Part shown: piece after piece, positions 21,348 to 31,404 of the stretch | Position numbering within the stretch: position 1 is the stretch's first letter | How the letters are laid out: every line of letters begins with the position of its first letter | NCBI GenBank assembly: GCA_956465555.1 | Contig: OY101119.1 | Location: 1,660,629-1,724,628, forward strand | DNA length: 64,000 nt | Direction: 5' to 3' | Origin: Nitzschia sp. pyKryTriq1 | Taxonomy: Eukaryota > Bacillariophyta > Bacillariophyceae > Bacillariales > Bacillariaceae | The notes under the pieces: model-generated | Seen by the model: the letters and a program-made list of their open reading frames with translations, nothing else | What the model was told of the DNA's origin: nothing | Databases searched by the model: none | Position numbers and translations under genes: made by a program

Positions 21348-23225
21348 TTATGTTCTCGGTCGAATGTCAACAGTCACTCCACCACTTGGCAACACAGTAA
21401 AGCCAGCTTGCATCTCTATTCGAAGATCATCTGGACTGGCCTCATCATCCAGTCGGTTGTCTCGAAATTCGAATCGAAGAATCAGTTTGGCTAGAAGCGT
21501 GCGAAGAACTACATGGGCAATAGGCTGTCCCACGCAATTGCGCGGGCCCGCTGCGAAGGGCATGTAAGCTCCATTCGTTTGACCGATATCTTTTGATCCC
21601 GACAACCAGCGATCGGGAAGGAAGTCATTTGGTCGATCCCAGAACTTTGGGTTTCGATGCAGACTGTATATCCAAATGCACGCCACCGATCCTGCCGGAA
21701 GGATCACATTCGGGTTCCCGCTTACTCCTTCACCGTTTTGGGAATCCCGAATGTGCAGCTCATCCTGGATTCTTCTGACCACAAATGGAGCCACTGGATA
21801 GAGTCTCATGGATTCCTTGACAACGGCATCGAGAAAGGGGAGTTTGGCAATCAGTTGCTTTGTGATCTTAATCCTGTCGGGTTGTTCGTTTTGGTCGTTC
21901 ACTACAACGGTCTTCAACTCGCTGGCGAGTCTAGATTGGATTTCAGGGTGAATGCTGAGAAGGTGGAGCGTCCAGGACAAAGTGGCGGCACTTGTATCTT
22001 GCCCCGCAAATAAAAGAGTGATGGCTTCATCGAGCAAATCTTTCGAGAATGCTGTTGCTGGCGATTTCGAGGGAGGGTTCCCACGGATCGTTTTGTTGTG
22101 ACTTTCCATTTTGTGGAGCTGGGCCAGTGGAGAACCTGGTCTGGCACACCTGCACGCCTCCTGCGAAAATTTTCGAATAGGAACCAGGGTGGTTTCCTCG
22201 TCCCGATAAAGAGACGAAAACCAAGAGTAGCACCATCGAGGCAGGACAAACCAAATGGAACGCGATTGTGCCAGTATGACCATCCGTATCCGAAGGATCG
22301 ACTTCAGGTACTGATCGAGCAAGCCAGTCGTGGCTCCTCCATCGTCTGTCCCGTTATCTTGTTCCTGCTTTTCAGTGGACGTCGACTCCAGACTTGACTC
22401 TGTCGATGAGAGTGACGTCGTTTCCATGGTGTCATCATCGCTAGCATGGGGATCGATCCCCCATGCGGGTTCGTGGTGTGTAATGTAGCGGTAGATCAGT
22501 CCGACGGTGGATCGCTGCAGCAGTGGAACCACGTTCGTGATGACCGACTCGTTATTGGAGTCATGCCACAGGTTCTCGACCTGGGCTATAAAGGTATCGG
22601 CAGCCCGGTTAGATTCTCGTTCCAATCGCTGTGCCATTGATTTGGCGGAACTAGTTCCTCGAATGAGGCAATGCATAACTGCGGCACGTTTCGCCTTCCA
22701 ATCCTCTCCATCAGCAGTAAAGACACCTTCTCCGCAGAAATTTTTAAAATGATCGTAAGCGGGAGCTTTGGAAGCCCCCGTCGAGCATACTACCGAAGAG
22801 CGTCGCCGTTTTTGTGAAGTTCCTGCAGGGCTAGTCGTCCCACCGTTTGTTCCGAAGATAGATCTCGCTGGAACGGGATGGGCGACATGGATCACGGGAG
22901 TATTGATCCCGTAAACAGTACCGTACATTCCAAAGGGACCCCCCAGTCGCTCCATTCTCGGCAAAATGCGCGTGATGGTCGATGCAGACAGTTTTTGTTC
23001 CTCTTCAAAGGGACGATAGCTTATAAATCTCGGTCTCCACATGGTAGTGGGAAGTCCCCGCCGCTCCAGTTGCCACTTTGTGCGTCGACGCTGGAAGAAT
23101 ATCGACAAAAAACCGCCGACGAGAAGCACGAGGAGAATCGCAAAGGCAACAACAAAGGGTTGTTGGCTGAAACTCATTGACGGGAGCCCCCAGGGGGGGT
23201 CGCACACTTGCTGTCTACTTGACAT
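21348..23225 (-). CDS. Cytochrome P450 monooxygenase
   Basis: 625 residues in one exon. An N-terminal membrane anchor (about 23-43) is followed by basic residues and a Pro-containing hinge, as in microsomal P450s. The I-helix motif is AGQDTS, the K-helix ExxR is ESMR, FLPDRW matches the PERF-like region, and the haem-binding loop is FAAGPRNCVG with Cys near 564. A Ser/Thr/Glu-rich, low-complexity insertion lies between the F-G region and the I-helix, making the protein longer than the usual 500. The fold resembles clan 4 (CYP4/CYP86) enzymes that often hydroxylate fatty acids, but the substrate is unknown. A Met at residue 17 is an alternative start. Confidence 0.92.
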   Translation of the reverse strand: MSSRQQVCDPPWGLPSMSFSQQPFVVAFAILLVLLVGGFLSIFFQRRRTKWQLERRGLPTTMWRPRFISYRPFEEEQKLSASTITRILPRMERLGGPFGMYGTVYGINTPVIHVAHPVPARSIFGTNGGTTSPAGTSQKRRRSSVVCSTGASKAPAYDHFKNFCGEGVFTADGEDWKAKRAAVMHCLIRGTSSAKSMAQRLERESNRAADTFIAQVENLWHDSNNESVITNVVPLLQRSTVGLIYRYITHHEPAWGIDPHASDDDTMETTSLSSTESSLESTSTEKQEQDNGTDDGGATTGLLDQYLKSILRIRMVILAQSRSIWFVLPRWCYSWFSSLYRDEETTLVPIRKFSQEACRCARPGSPLAQLHKMESHNKTIRGNPPSKSPATAFSKDLLDEAITLLFAGQDTSAATLSWTLHLLSIHPEIQSRLASELKTVVVNDQNEQPDRIKITKQLIAKLPFLDAVVKESMRLYPVAPFVVRRIQDELHIRDSQNGEGVSGNPNVILPAGSVACIWIYSLHRNPKFWDRPNDFLPDRWLSGSKDIGQTNGAYMPFAAGPRNCVGQPIAHVVLRTLLAKLILRFEFRDNRLDDEASPDDLRIEMQAGFTVLPSGGVTVDIRPRT

Positions 23226-24251
23226 GTTTGTTCGATGATATGCTTAAAGACTTAGACCAGCAATCCCCTAAAGCTATTATAAGAAGAATCCTCTCGGCAT
23301 CGACTATGATGGGGTTTTACTCGCAGTAGTTATGCCAACGAGGGATCTGGGGCGATGAGGATTGGGTTGAAGATTAAGGATCTTTCTTCAGGCTTCGCTT
23401 TCGACAAACTGGTGCAATTATGTTTCGAGAGACGCACGAGGCCAAGCTTTCTCCAACACACGGGATGATTTCCTTTTTGTGACAACGTAACTACAGCAAA
23501 CAACACCGGTAGGTAGCAGCAAGTGGGGCGGGCGTTACTATTGCGAAGACAGAAGAGAGGTCGACGATAATACCGGTACTTGTAGAGAGATCATCGGAGC
23601 CATCATCATGAGATTATTTTGCCATCGTCATCAATCATCGATCATCATCGGTCATCGGACGGGAGATGGGAGCCAACAAAACAAGTATGTACCGGTATTT
23701 GTACGGTACGTGTACCAGGTACTGTAGACTAAAGCACTTGTATTTCTGGAAGAGCGCGCACGTCGCGCAAGTCTAATGACGACTCCTCCTCCTCCTCCTC
23801 ATTCGAGCGAATGCGGGACGACCTTCGCCAGGGACCTTCGCTCCACAGTACTGTATCCGTACTGTACCGGTACCTGGTACCGGTACTTGTACGAACCCGG
23901 TATCTTTGCTCTCTCGCTACTAGGTCTAGCTTTATTCGTTCACATTTTACACCACCAAAGGGAACCGAGAAGAGAACCAATCAAAATCAACTGGCCCGAA
24001 AAAGATCGTCGCATCTGCTCATCTACGCACGCGCCCGCCAGAATGCCGCCGGCGCAACCGCTGGCGCCTCTTTATCTCGTCGTGATCACAATCTTCGCCT
24101 TTTCTTCTTCACCACTGAACTGTGAAGAATCTCCTTCGTCGTCCTCTTCTCCCCCAGACCCCACACGTCCACCATAAAAAGGGTTCGGTTGCAACAACCC
24201 AAACGACACATCAATTTGTTTGGAAATAGTACAACATCGAAACAAGTCACC
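23226..24251. other. 1-kb divergent promoter region
   Basis: This lies between the divergent P450 and SLC37-type genes. A cluster of GTAC/ACCGGTA words lies at 23685-23905. No gene or known element is recognised. The stretch before 24252 is relatively A-rich, as expected for a 5' untranslated region. Confidence 0.5.
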
Positions 24252-26119
24252 ATGTCTGAAACTAAGCCTCTTGTTGGCGGCGACGGCGACGCCGCCGAAA
24301 TGTTCCGCCGATTGAAGGCGTACCAGCCGTAAGTCATTTTCGACGAATCATTTTTTTGTGAAATTGGGCGCTTTACCGTGCTTCGCCAGTCAGTGGTCAT
24401 TGGTGCTTCTTCGCTTCTCGTCAGCGAGTTGCCAGACCCGAAGCACCCATTTATGCCTAAGACGATCTAGATCATTGCTGTCAGAAATGGCTCTGATAGT
24501 TTCGAGAATTCGATGATGATGATTCCATTCTTCATTCCTTTGTATCGGCACCGTAGCATTTTGAAATCGTCGTTGGTGGAACTATTAGGCCCCAAAACCG
24601 GTGCCACAATGAATTGATATTTCAACTTGGAATACCCAGCTCACCCATTTTGTGTGTGAACCCAATACAGTTTTGCCTTCTTCGTGACCTTCGGAGGATA
24701 TTTCATGGCGCATTTCTCCCGAAAGTGTTACTCGACCGTCAAGCAGCAGCTTGAAAAAGAGGCCGGATTTTCTCCTCTCATTCTGTCCGAGATGGACACC
24801 ATTTTCATGGCCACTTACGCCGCCGGAAACATCATCAACGGAAAGCTCGGAGATACCTTCAACCCTACCACGATCCTTTCTATTGGTCTCTTTGGAAGTG
24901 GTGCCTGTCTTTTCTTGATCAACGTCGCCCTCTGGTTCGACTTTGTCGGGTTCAACGAGACCCTCGGCAACTTCTTCATCCTTTCTGTCTACTTTCTCTT
25001 TGGATTCTTCCAAGCCACTGGTGGACCCGTCGGAACTGCTGTCATGGGCAACTGGTTCTCGGATCCTGCCTCCATTAAGAGCCGTGGAACTATCTTTGGA
25101 TTCTGGACTTGTCACCAGTACTGTGGTGATATCACTGCTGCCCTCTGTACCGCCTGGGTTTTGGGCATGGGCTGGACTTACTGGTGGGCCTTGTTGATCC
25201 CCGCATTGACTAACTTTGGATGGGCTGCATTGACTCTCACTCTAGTTCCTGATCCGTATGACATGGGGATTATCACCCCTGAGGTCAGGATTCGCTTGGA
25301 AAAGTACGAAGCCAAGAAGAAGGAAATGGCCGAACGAGGAGAAACCATCGGAGAAGACACAGGACCCGCGCCCATCTCTTACGCTGGTGCCTTGCAAATT
25401 CCAATGGTCGCCCAATATGCATTTGCCTTTGGATTCTTCAAGCTTACCAACTACGTCTTGTTCTTTTGGCTCCCTTATTTTTTGGGAAAGACCTTTGAAC
25501 CTGTCACTGCCAACCTTATCGCTGCTTTGTACTCGGTCGGTATGATGCCTGGTGGTATCATTGTCGGATACGTTTCCGATCTTTTTGGTGGACGCCGTGC
25601 GGTGGTCATTGGAACCTTCATGGGATTGTTGTTGGTCTTTTTGGGTGTCTTTGCCAAATTCTCAGAAAGCGGAAACATGAACCCTGTCGCCCTTCTCTTC
25701 ATGCTTGGTTGCATGGGTATCCTTGTTGGAGGGTAAGTTGTCGAGAGCTGAGAGCTTTCTGCTGCATTTTATCTTACCTGGTAGTCGTTTACAAAGACTC
25801 ACGAACTTCTTTTTGTCCTTCTCGATTTTTCAGCCCCAACAATATTATTACTTCTGCTGTCGCCGCTGACTTGGCCTCGCACCCTTCGGTCCGTGGAAGC
25901 AACAAGTCGCTTGGAACTGTCACTGGTCTCATTAATGGATGCGGTTCCATCACTGCCTCGATTGGTCTGTTGGCAGTCGGTCCGCTTCAAGCTGCTTTTG
26001 GCTGGTCGTCCGTTTGGATTTTCTTGATGTTCTGCACCTTCACCGGAACTGCCCTCATGGGTACCAAGATCTACTCGGAGCTCTACCCGCCTGCCAGTGA
26101 GCCCGCTGTTACTGTTTAA
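24252..26119 (+). CDS. SLC37-type glycerol-3-phosphate / sugar-phosphate antiporter
   Basis: Three exons: 24252-24328, 24671-25732 and 25834-26119, giving 474 residues. It is a major facilitator protein with about 12 hydrophobic segments. Motif A copies are seen in both halves: GKLGDTFNP after the second segment and GYVSDLFGGRRAVV after the eighth. The early FGGYFMAHFSRKCYSTVK resembles the organophosphate:phosphate antiporter family start (YFTRKNWS type in GlpT/SLC37). Predicted role: exchange of glycerol-3-phosphate or hexose phosphate against phosphate across the ER or plasma membrane. The first intron (342 bp) is the longest intron in this gene and among the longest in the window. It is tail to tail with NOP2, with 140 bp between. 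Confidence 0.88.
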
Positions 26120-26259
26120 TTCCTTCTTCCTACATGTCGACACTTTAAGTACTTTATGTATATTTCGAGAGTAGTGGGTAAAGAAATTATTATTACCATC
26201 GATTGTGCTCTAGAACATTTGAATTCACCGGGTCGACAAGAGTTTATCTTAGGTATGGA

Positions 26260-28308
26260 CTACATCATCTTTTCGGCTTTCAACCTTCGAGGTCTAGTCA
26301 TTTTGGCGCTAATTTTCTTCTTCGTCATCATTGTCTTGGCCTTCTTTCCGTTTGGTGGAGGAATGGAAAGCTTCTCAGTCTTGGACTTCTTCTTGGGCAT
26401 TTCTTCTTCTTTCGAGGATCTCTTCTTTCCCCCCTTCTTAATTATGCCAGTTTCTTTGCTCTTTTGCTTCTTCTTTCCTACGACACCACCCTCAACCTTG
26501 TCTTCATTTTCGGCGTTCTCTTCGTTAGATCCGTCGATCTCCAAAGGCTCATTCTCACCCTTGATTTTGTCGCTTAGTTTCTGAATCTTACAAACATAGA
26601 ATCCATCCATATTGTGAACATGTGGATAGAATCTTCGTGTCAGTGCAATTGATGGGTGGAAGCGCTTTTGTTGGTATCGGGTGAAGCCAGGTTTGCCTAC
26701 GTATACACAAAAAGGACGATTGAGGGAGAACGTAAACATTCGAAATCAAGAAAAATGACTTCAGCGTCACTTGACTGAACGGTACTTACCAAAATCAAGC
26801 CCTGTATCGATAATCTTGATATCGCGTTTCGAGAGTGCATAATTGACAACTTCTTCATTTTCAGCGACACTGACACTGCAGGTAGAGTAGACCATTACTC
26901 CGCCAGTCTTGCTTTTGTGATTGAGCATGTCAATGGCGGCCAAAAGGAGTTCCTTCTGAAGGTGCGCTGTCTTTAGCACGTCATTGATGGTTCGCTGCAC
27001 CTTACAACTTGGGTCTCGGCTGATCACACCCAATCCCGAGCATGGGGCATCAAGCAAAATGCGGTCGAACTTGTAGTGCTGAAATAGCTTTGGCATCTTG
27101 CGACCATCGTGGGAGCAGGCAACAACATTCTTCACGCCCAGGCGGTGCATGTTCGCAACAGTTGCCTTTTGTCGATCTGGCTTGAGATCGTTGGCAAAGA
27201 CAACTCCAGTGTTTCGCATAAGTTGGGCGATGTACGAGGTTTTGCCACCAGGAGCTGCTGACATGTCCAGCACTCTTTCATTTGGCTCTGGTGCCAAAGC
27301 CAAAACGGGGCACATCGATGCTGCACTTTGAAGCATGTAGTGCCCACTCAGATATTCAGGAGTTGCACCAATGGGTACAGGACTTTCCATGATTTTAAGA
27401 CCAACCTTGGACCACGAGGCAAGCGGGTCTAAGGATACGCCTCTTTTCATTAGAGCAAGGGCTAAATCCTTCCTTCTTGTCTTCAGAGTGTTGGTGCGAA
27501 CCACCATTGGACGAGGTTTGTCGGAATATTCGATGAATTCCAGAGCCTCAGCAGGACTGAACATGGTTAGAAAGTAATCCACCAGTTCGGGTAGGTAACC
27601 GTATAGCTCAGAGATAAAACCACCCAGTCTTTCGATATATTCGCTTCGAGGGCGACCAGGTTCTCGGCGCTGTTTGAAGTCAGCAAGAACTTCCAGAATG
27701 GACTCAATGCGCGACCTCAGTTCGGAGGGTGGAATGACTCGATCTACATCTTGCTCCAATTCCTCCTTTGTAGGAAGATGGAAGATGGAGGTATTTTTGG
27801 CAACAGTCTCTCGCATTTCATCCTCAGCTTCCTCGGCCTCTTCCTGTTCCCGAGCATCCAAAAGTCGCGACTTTCGTTCAACCTCGAGCTCTTCATCATC
27901 GTCCTCAGAATCTACCATCTCATCATCGTCATTGTCGTCACTGTCCTCTTCGTCGGACGATATCAGCTTTTCCTTCTTCGGTTTCAACCATTTGGCATTT
28001 TCATCGGAGAACAGCTTGCCTCGGGATGATTTGTTCTTCACCCCATCGTCGCTGTCGCCATCAGATCCACTCTTCGTATCTTCCTCATCTGAGGATGAAT
28101 CATCCTCTCCAACCACCCTTTCTTGCTCTTCATCATAAGAAAAAACATGATCTTTTGACCCGTGCTTCTTTTCCTCGACCTTGCCTTTTTTCTGAAGTCT
28201 TGAAGGCGATTCATGGTTCTCATCTTCGTCAACAATCATCCCTCTCTTGACGGGCTGCTTTTTTCCGCCTTGCTTACTTGCTTTGGATTTAGCCTTTCTC
28301 GGACCCAT
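26260..28308 (-). CDS. NOP2: Nucleolar rRNA (cytosine-5) methyltransferase, NOP2/NSUN1 type
   Basis: Two exons, 26790-28308 and 26260-26696, encode 651 residues. The N-terminal 150 residues are basic, then strongly acidic (Ser/Asp/Glu runs), typical of nucleolar proteins. The catalytic Rossmann domain carries the SAM motif AAPGGKTSYIAQ, DLKPDRQKA, DAPCSGLGVISRDP and the catalytic-Cys motif STCSVSVAENE. The exon junction gives FGKPGFTRY followed by RRFYPHVHNMDGFYVCKI, the NOP2 signature near the C-terminus. It should methylate a cytosine in large-subunit rRNA and help 60S ribosome assembly. A Lys-rich tail ends the protein. Confidence 0.95.
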
Positions 28309-29100
28309 TGTTGTTCAGACGGAATTATGTGGCCTTTGGTTGCTTGTTTACGTTCCGATGGACTTCGAAGCCTTGTAAGTGCATAAAGAAGATTTCTGTT
28401 GTTGATGGCAACATTCAACATTGGCGATTGGCGCCTTGCGTCCTGCTTCTATCTTGGAAGAAAAGGAGAAAGGAGGCAAGTTTTGAGTTTCGGTGGTTGT
28501 CCACTCTGTAGCCATCGGCTGGAGGACAGACGCGCACCCGGGAAGAATCGTTCGGTACCGGTATCAAAGTATCCATAGATTTAGTACCAGCGCCTACGTA
28601 TGAAATTACCAGCATGTTGTAAAATCCTCGTGCACACTGGAGGTCGGGAAGACTAACGGAACAAACGACCATCAAAAAGGGGATGATTGTTGTGCTGTAT
28701 GTTGATGATGCTGGCATTTCGCTATCTAGTAGTTAATCTCTACTGGATCTGACCGAAGTGCAACGAGACTGGACACCTCGTCTGTACGTCATCGGATTCA
28801 TCAGAGTACGAGCTACGAAGACTCTACACGTGTACGCTCTGAGTTGTGGGAACCAATCACCCAACACAGACGAGTAGACGAGCCGACCGTAGAATTATGT
28901 ATGATCAACATACATGAATATAATCAAATATAAGACAACAATTTGGCGGATGTTTGTTCGTGGATACCCATACTCCATCTTTCGTGGGGTGCAATCGTCA
29001 ATCGTGGGAATTTGGAAGAAATTGAAGTGCAGAGTGCCAATTCTTGATCACCATCCTCTCACAATTCACAATTTTCCTTCCATCCGATCAACATTTTAAA
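28309..29100. other. Intergenic region with a small retroelement trace
   Basis: No host gene is supported. Positions 28636-28671 repeat a segment found at 13659-13702. Directly after it lies a short trace of a copia-type reverse transcriptase (listed separately). The NOP2 promoter lies at the left end. Confidence 0.5.
28683..28724 (+). mobile_element. Fragment of a Ty1/copia reverse transcriptase
   Basis: A short translated stretch reads VVLYVDDAGISL. This fits the catalytic YVDD box of copia-type reverse transcriptase as it appears in diatom copia elements. Only this fragment is recognised, so it is a small, old, broken fossil. The call rests on about twelve residues and could be chance. 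Confidence 0.4.
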
Positions 29101-29676
29101 ATGAATGCTTACAAACGCTCTTTTGAGGATGTGTCCGGCTTTTCCGCCTTCCACTTCCCTCGTAATGTTCGCGCTCGCCTCTGCTTGAGGCAGCAACTTG
29201 CTCCAACACCCTCATCACGATCGCACTTCCGACCAATTCTCAGAACGAAATCCTCCACGCCACTAACAAGCCGAGCTTATTTTCCCGAGACGGAATGCAA
29301 AGAAAACCTTCCTCGGAGCGCAAATCATCTGCATCAGAGCGATGAGCTCATACCCAAGGTGCCACGAAATGAACGAACTACTCGCATCCGATTTCACCAA
29401 AAGGTCGCAGTCCACTGTATTCCAGCTCGGCATCACTATTCCGCCGAGATGAAACGGCACATGTGGAATGACATGCGCACACTTCGTTCCATGGCAAGAC
29501 GAAACACGATCGAGTTTGCCTCCGAGGGATACGACTGGAGGAGAGCTACAGAAGATGATGCCATGATCCTTTCGCCTTCCGGTGAACGAATCCATCCAGT
29601 TTGGAGAAAACATCGAGACTTCCAACCACCATCTCGAAGCAACATTCGAACAAAACCCCCAAGTGCCGATGTCTAA
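29101..29676 (+). CDS. Protein of unknown function (possible diatom-specific family)
   Basis: 191 residues from the ATG at 29101. The N-terminal half is Ser/Pro/Arg-rich and probably disordered. The conserved-looking part begins with TRIRFHQKVAVHCIPARHHY and continues through EMKRHMWNDMRTLRSMARRN and EFASEGYDWRRATEDD. A basic R-x-F segment, then a helix with a conserved Trp, then an acidic region, is a pattern I associate with a family common in diatom genomes. RIRF also fits a PP1-docking RVxF-like site. No catalytic motif is seen and function is unknown. Confidence 0.65.
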   Translation: MNAYKRSFEDVSGFSAFHFPRNVRARLCLRQQLAPTPSSRSHFRPILRTKSSTPLTSRAYFPETECKENLPRSANHLHQSDELIPKVPRNERTTRIRFHQKVAVHCIPARHHYSAEMKRHMWNDMRTLRSMARRNTIEFASEGYDWRRATEDDAMILSPSGERIHPVWRKHRDFQPPSRSNIRTKPPSADV

Positions 29677-30435
29677 GTCAATAAGTCAAGCCCTGCTACT
29701 ATGCCAACCAGCAATGTAAAATATGTAACTCCGTTTGTAAGTTAGTACACATATCTCTCCTAGCCTTTCTTCTTGGGAGCGATAAGCAACCCTTTAGCCA
29801 CTCTCGAGAATACTTCCGAAGAAATTTCATGAACAACATAGATGTTGTCGTGCCGCTCAACCAGGCAGAGAGTGCTATTCTGCGGCTATTCTAAAAAGCT
29901 ACCTGGTAGATATTTCTTTTCTGAATTGTATAGCAATAGTCTGTCTCTGCCGATCCCCTTGCTTAGCGTCTCGCTTAGCAAGATGCTGTGCAGGACAAGC
30001 CAGAGACTATTTGGACTTGTTCTCTAGCTAAATCTCTCTCTCTCTCTCTCTACCACTACTACTCTATCAGTACGGTCGGTACCGGTAGAAGGGCGTCTAT
30101 TCTATACGAGTAAAAAATGGAAGACTTGAGTTCTTGGAACGGTTACGGTTATGTAAACCGAAATTTGAAAATTCCCTCTGATGCCGCGTACGTGTACGTG
30201 CGCGCTGCGCTGGGCCCTCCGCGATGACACAACATCATACCTTTAGCAGTACGAGTACTGTACTGTAGGAACGAGTACAAGTACGAGTACTGCGAGCCGC
30301 CAGCAACCATCGAAATCTCAAATTGTAGGAGTATGGATCCTTGAGATTATAATATTCATTCAACAACAACATGAACGGCGGCGAACCTTACCGGTAGTCT
30401 TCCTGTGATAGTGCGTGGAGCTTGCAGTGAAAACA
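29677..30435. other. Spacer with (TC)n and GTAC words
   Basis: No gene is supported. A (TC)n run lies at 30033-30051, and GTAC/GAGTAC words lie at 30070-30090 and 30250-30290. This should include the promoter of the methyltransferase gene. Confidence 0.45.
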
Positions 30436-31362
30436 ATGACAGATGGTGCAGAAGAACCAGCCCCAGCCACAAATCGGCCTCGAAATCACCTCGTGACTGA
30501 CGCGACGAAACCGTTCCAATTCACCTTCAATCAATATGGAAAACCTGCTTCCATAGTTGTCGATCAGACGGCCGAAGAAGAGACATGGCCCGGAGGGGCT
30601 CTATGGGATATCGGGGTATTACTTTCACATGTTTTTGCCGGGTTGGCGGGTTCCATCTCCCCGCGTTGTTGCGACAAGTTACCGAGCCGGCTTCTGGCGG
30701 CATTTCCGACGACAAAAGATCTTTCCGTCCTTGAACTGGGCTGCGGGGTGGGCCTTACTGGGATTGTCGCTGCCGCGGTACTGGGCACACAACTCACGAT
30801 CCTCACAGACTTGAAGGTTGTCGTGGACAAAGTTACGGAGCCCAACATGGTGAAAAATACTACGGAAGCGGCCAATATCAAGCAGCCGTATCGAATCACA
30901 ACAATGGGAAAGCGTGGTCGTGTTATTGCCATGCCACTATGCTGGGCATGCGAAAAGGACGAGGAAGCCGTGGAAGAGACATTAGTGGCTCTGTCAAGGC
31001 CACAACCGGGTCCCCGGAAAAAGAAGCGTGGTGGCAAGGACTTTCCACCAACGAAGGATCCTAGCAAACCCGACATAATTGTGATAGGCGATGTCGCCTA
31101 CCAGCATCGACCAGGAGCACCGTCACATTTCGACGCTCTGCTTTCAACTGTATTACGATTTTTGGGGCCTCAAACCTTGGTAATTTTCGGAACCCGCATG
31201 AGAATGCCGGCGTCACGCGACTTATTGGACATGTTTTCGGTACACATGGAAGAAACTATGAATCCACCTGTTGCGGCAGATGAGATTGACCCATCTTTTG
31301 GAAAATTCAAGCATCAAATCACCGTTCATGTCTTTAAAAAAAGGCAAAAGCAACCTTGTTGA
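30436..31362 (+). CDS. METTL21/FAM86-type protein lysine methyltransferase
   Basis: 308 residues from the first ATG (30436). The SAM-binding motif I is VLELGCGVGLTGIVAAA, preceded by WPGGALWDIGVLLSHV, where family 16 methyltransferases have a W-x-A-x-x-L-x-x-Y/F segment. The post-II acidic position is seen in LTDLK. IIVIGDVAYQ sits where family members carry the DVVY catalytic motif. A Lys-rich insertion (PGPRKKKRGGKDF) is unusual. These enzymes methylate lysines on chaperones, elongation factors and other cytosolic proteins. The target is unknown. The stop is 42 bp from the stop of the convergent plastid-protein gene. Confidence 0.8.
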   Translation: MTDGAEEPAPATNRPRNHLVTDATKPFQFTFNQYGKPASIVVDQTAEEETWPGGALWDIGVLLSHVFAGLAGSISPRCCDKLPSRLLAAFPTTKDLSVLELGCGVGLTGIVAAAVLGTQLTILTDLKVVVDKVTEPNMVKNTTEAANIKQPYRITTMGKRGRVIAMPLCWACEKDEEAVEETLVALSRPQPGPRKKKRGGKDFPPTKDPSKPDIIVIGDVAYQHRPGAPSHFDALLSTVLRFLGPQTLVIFGTRMRMPASRDLLDMFSVHMEETMNPPVAADEIDPSFGKFKHQITVHVFKKRQKQPC

Positions 31363-31404
31363 GGATCTTAACTCATTTCGATTTGTGTTTTAGTCACGAG
31401 TCTT

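Noticed and set aside
24585-25115. Minus-strand frame of 176 residues
   Set aside because: It lies fully antisense to the SLC37-type exon, has shadow-type Glu/Ser composition and no family motif.
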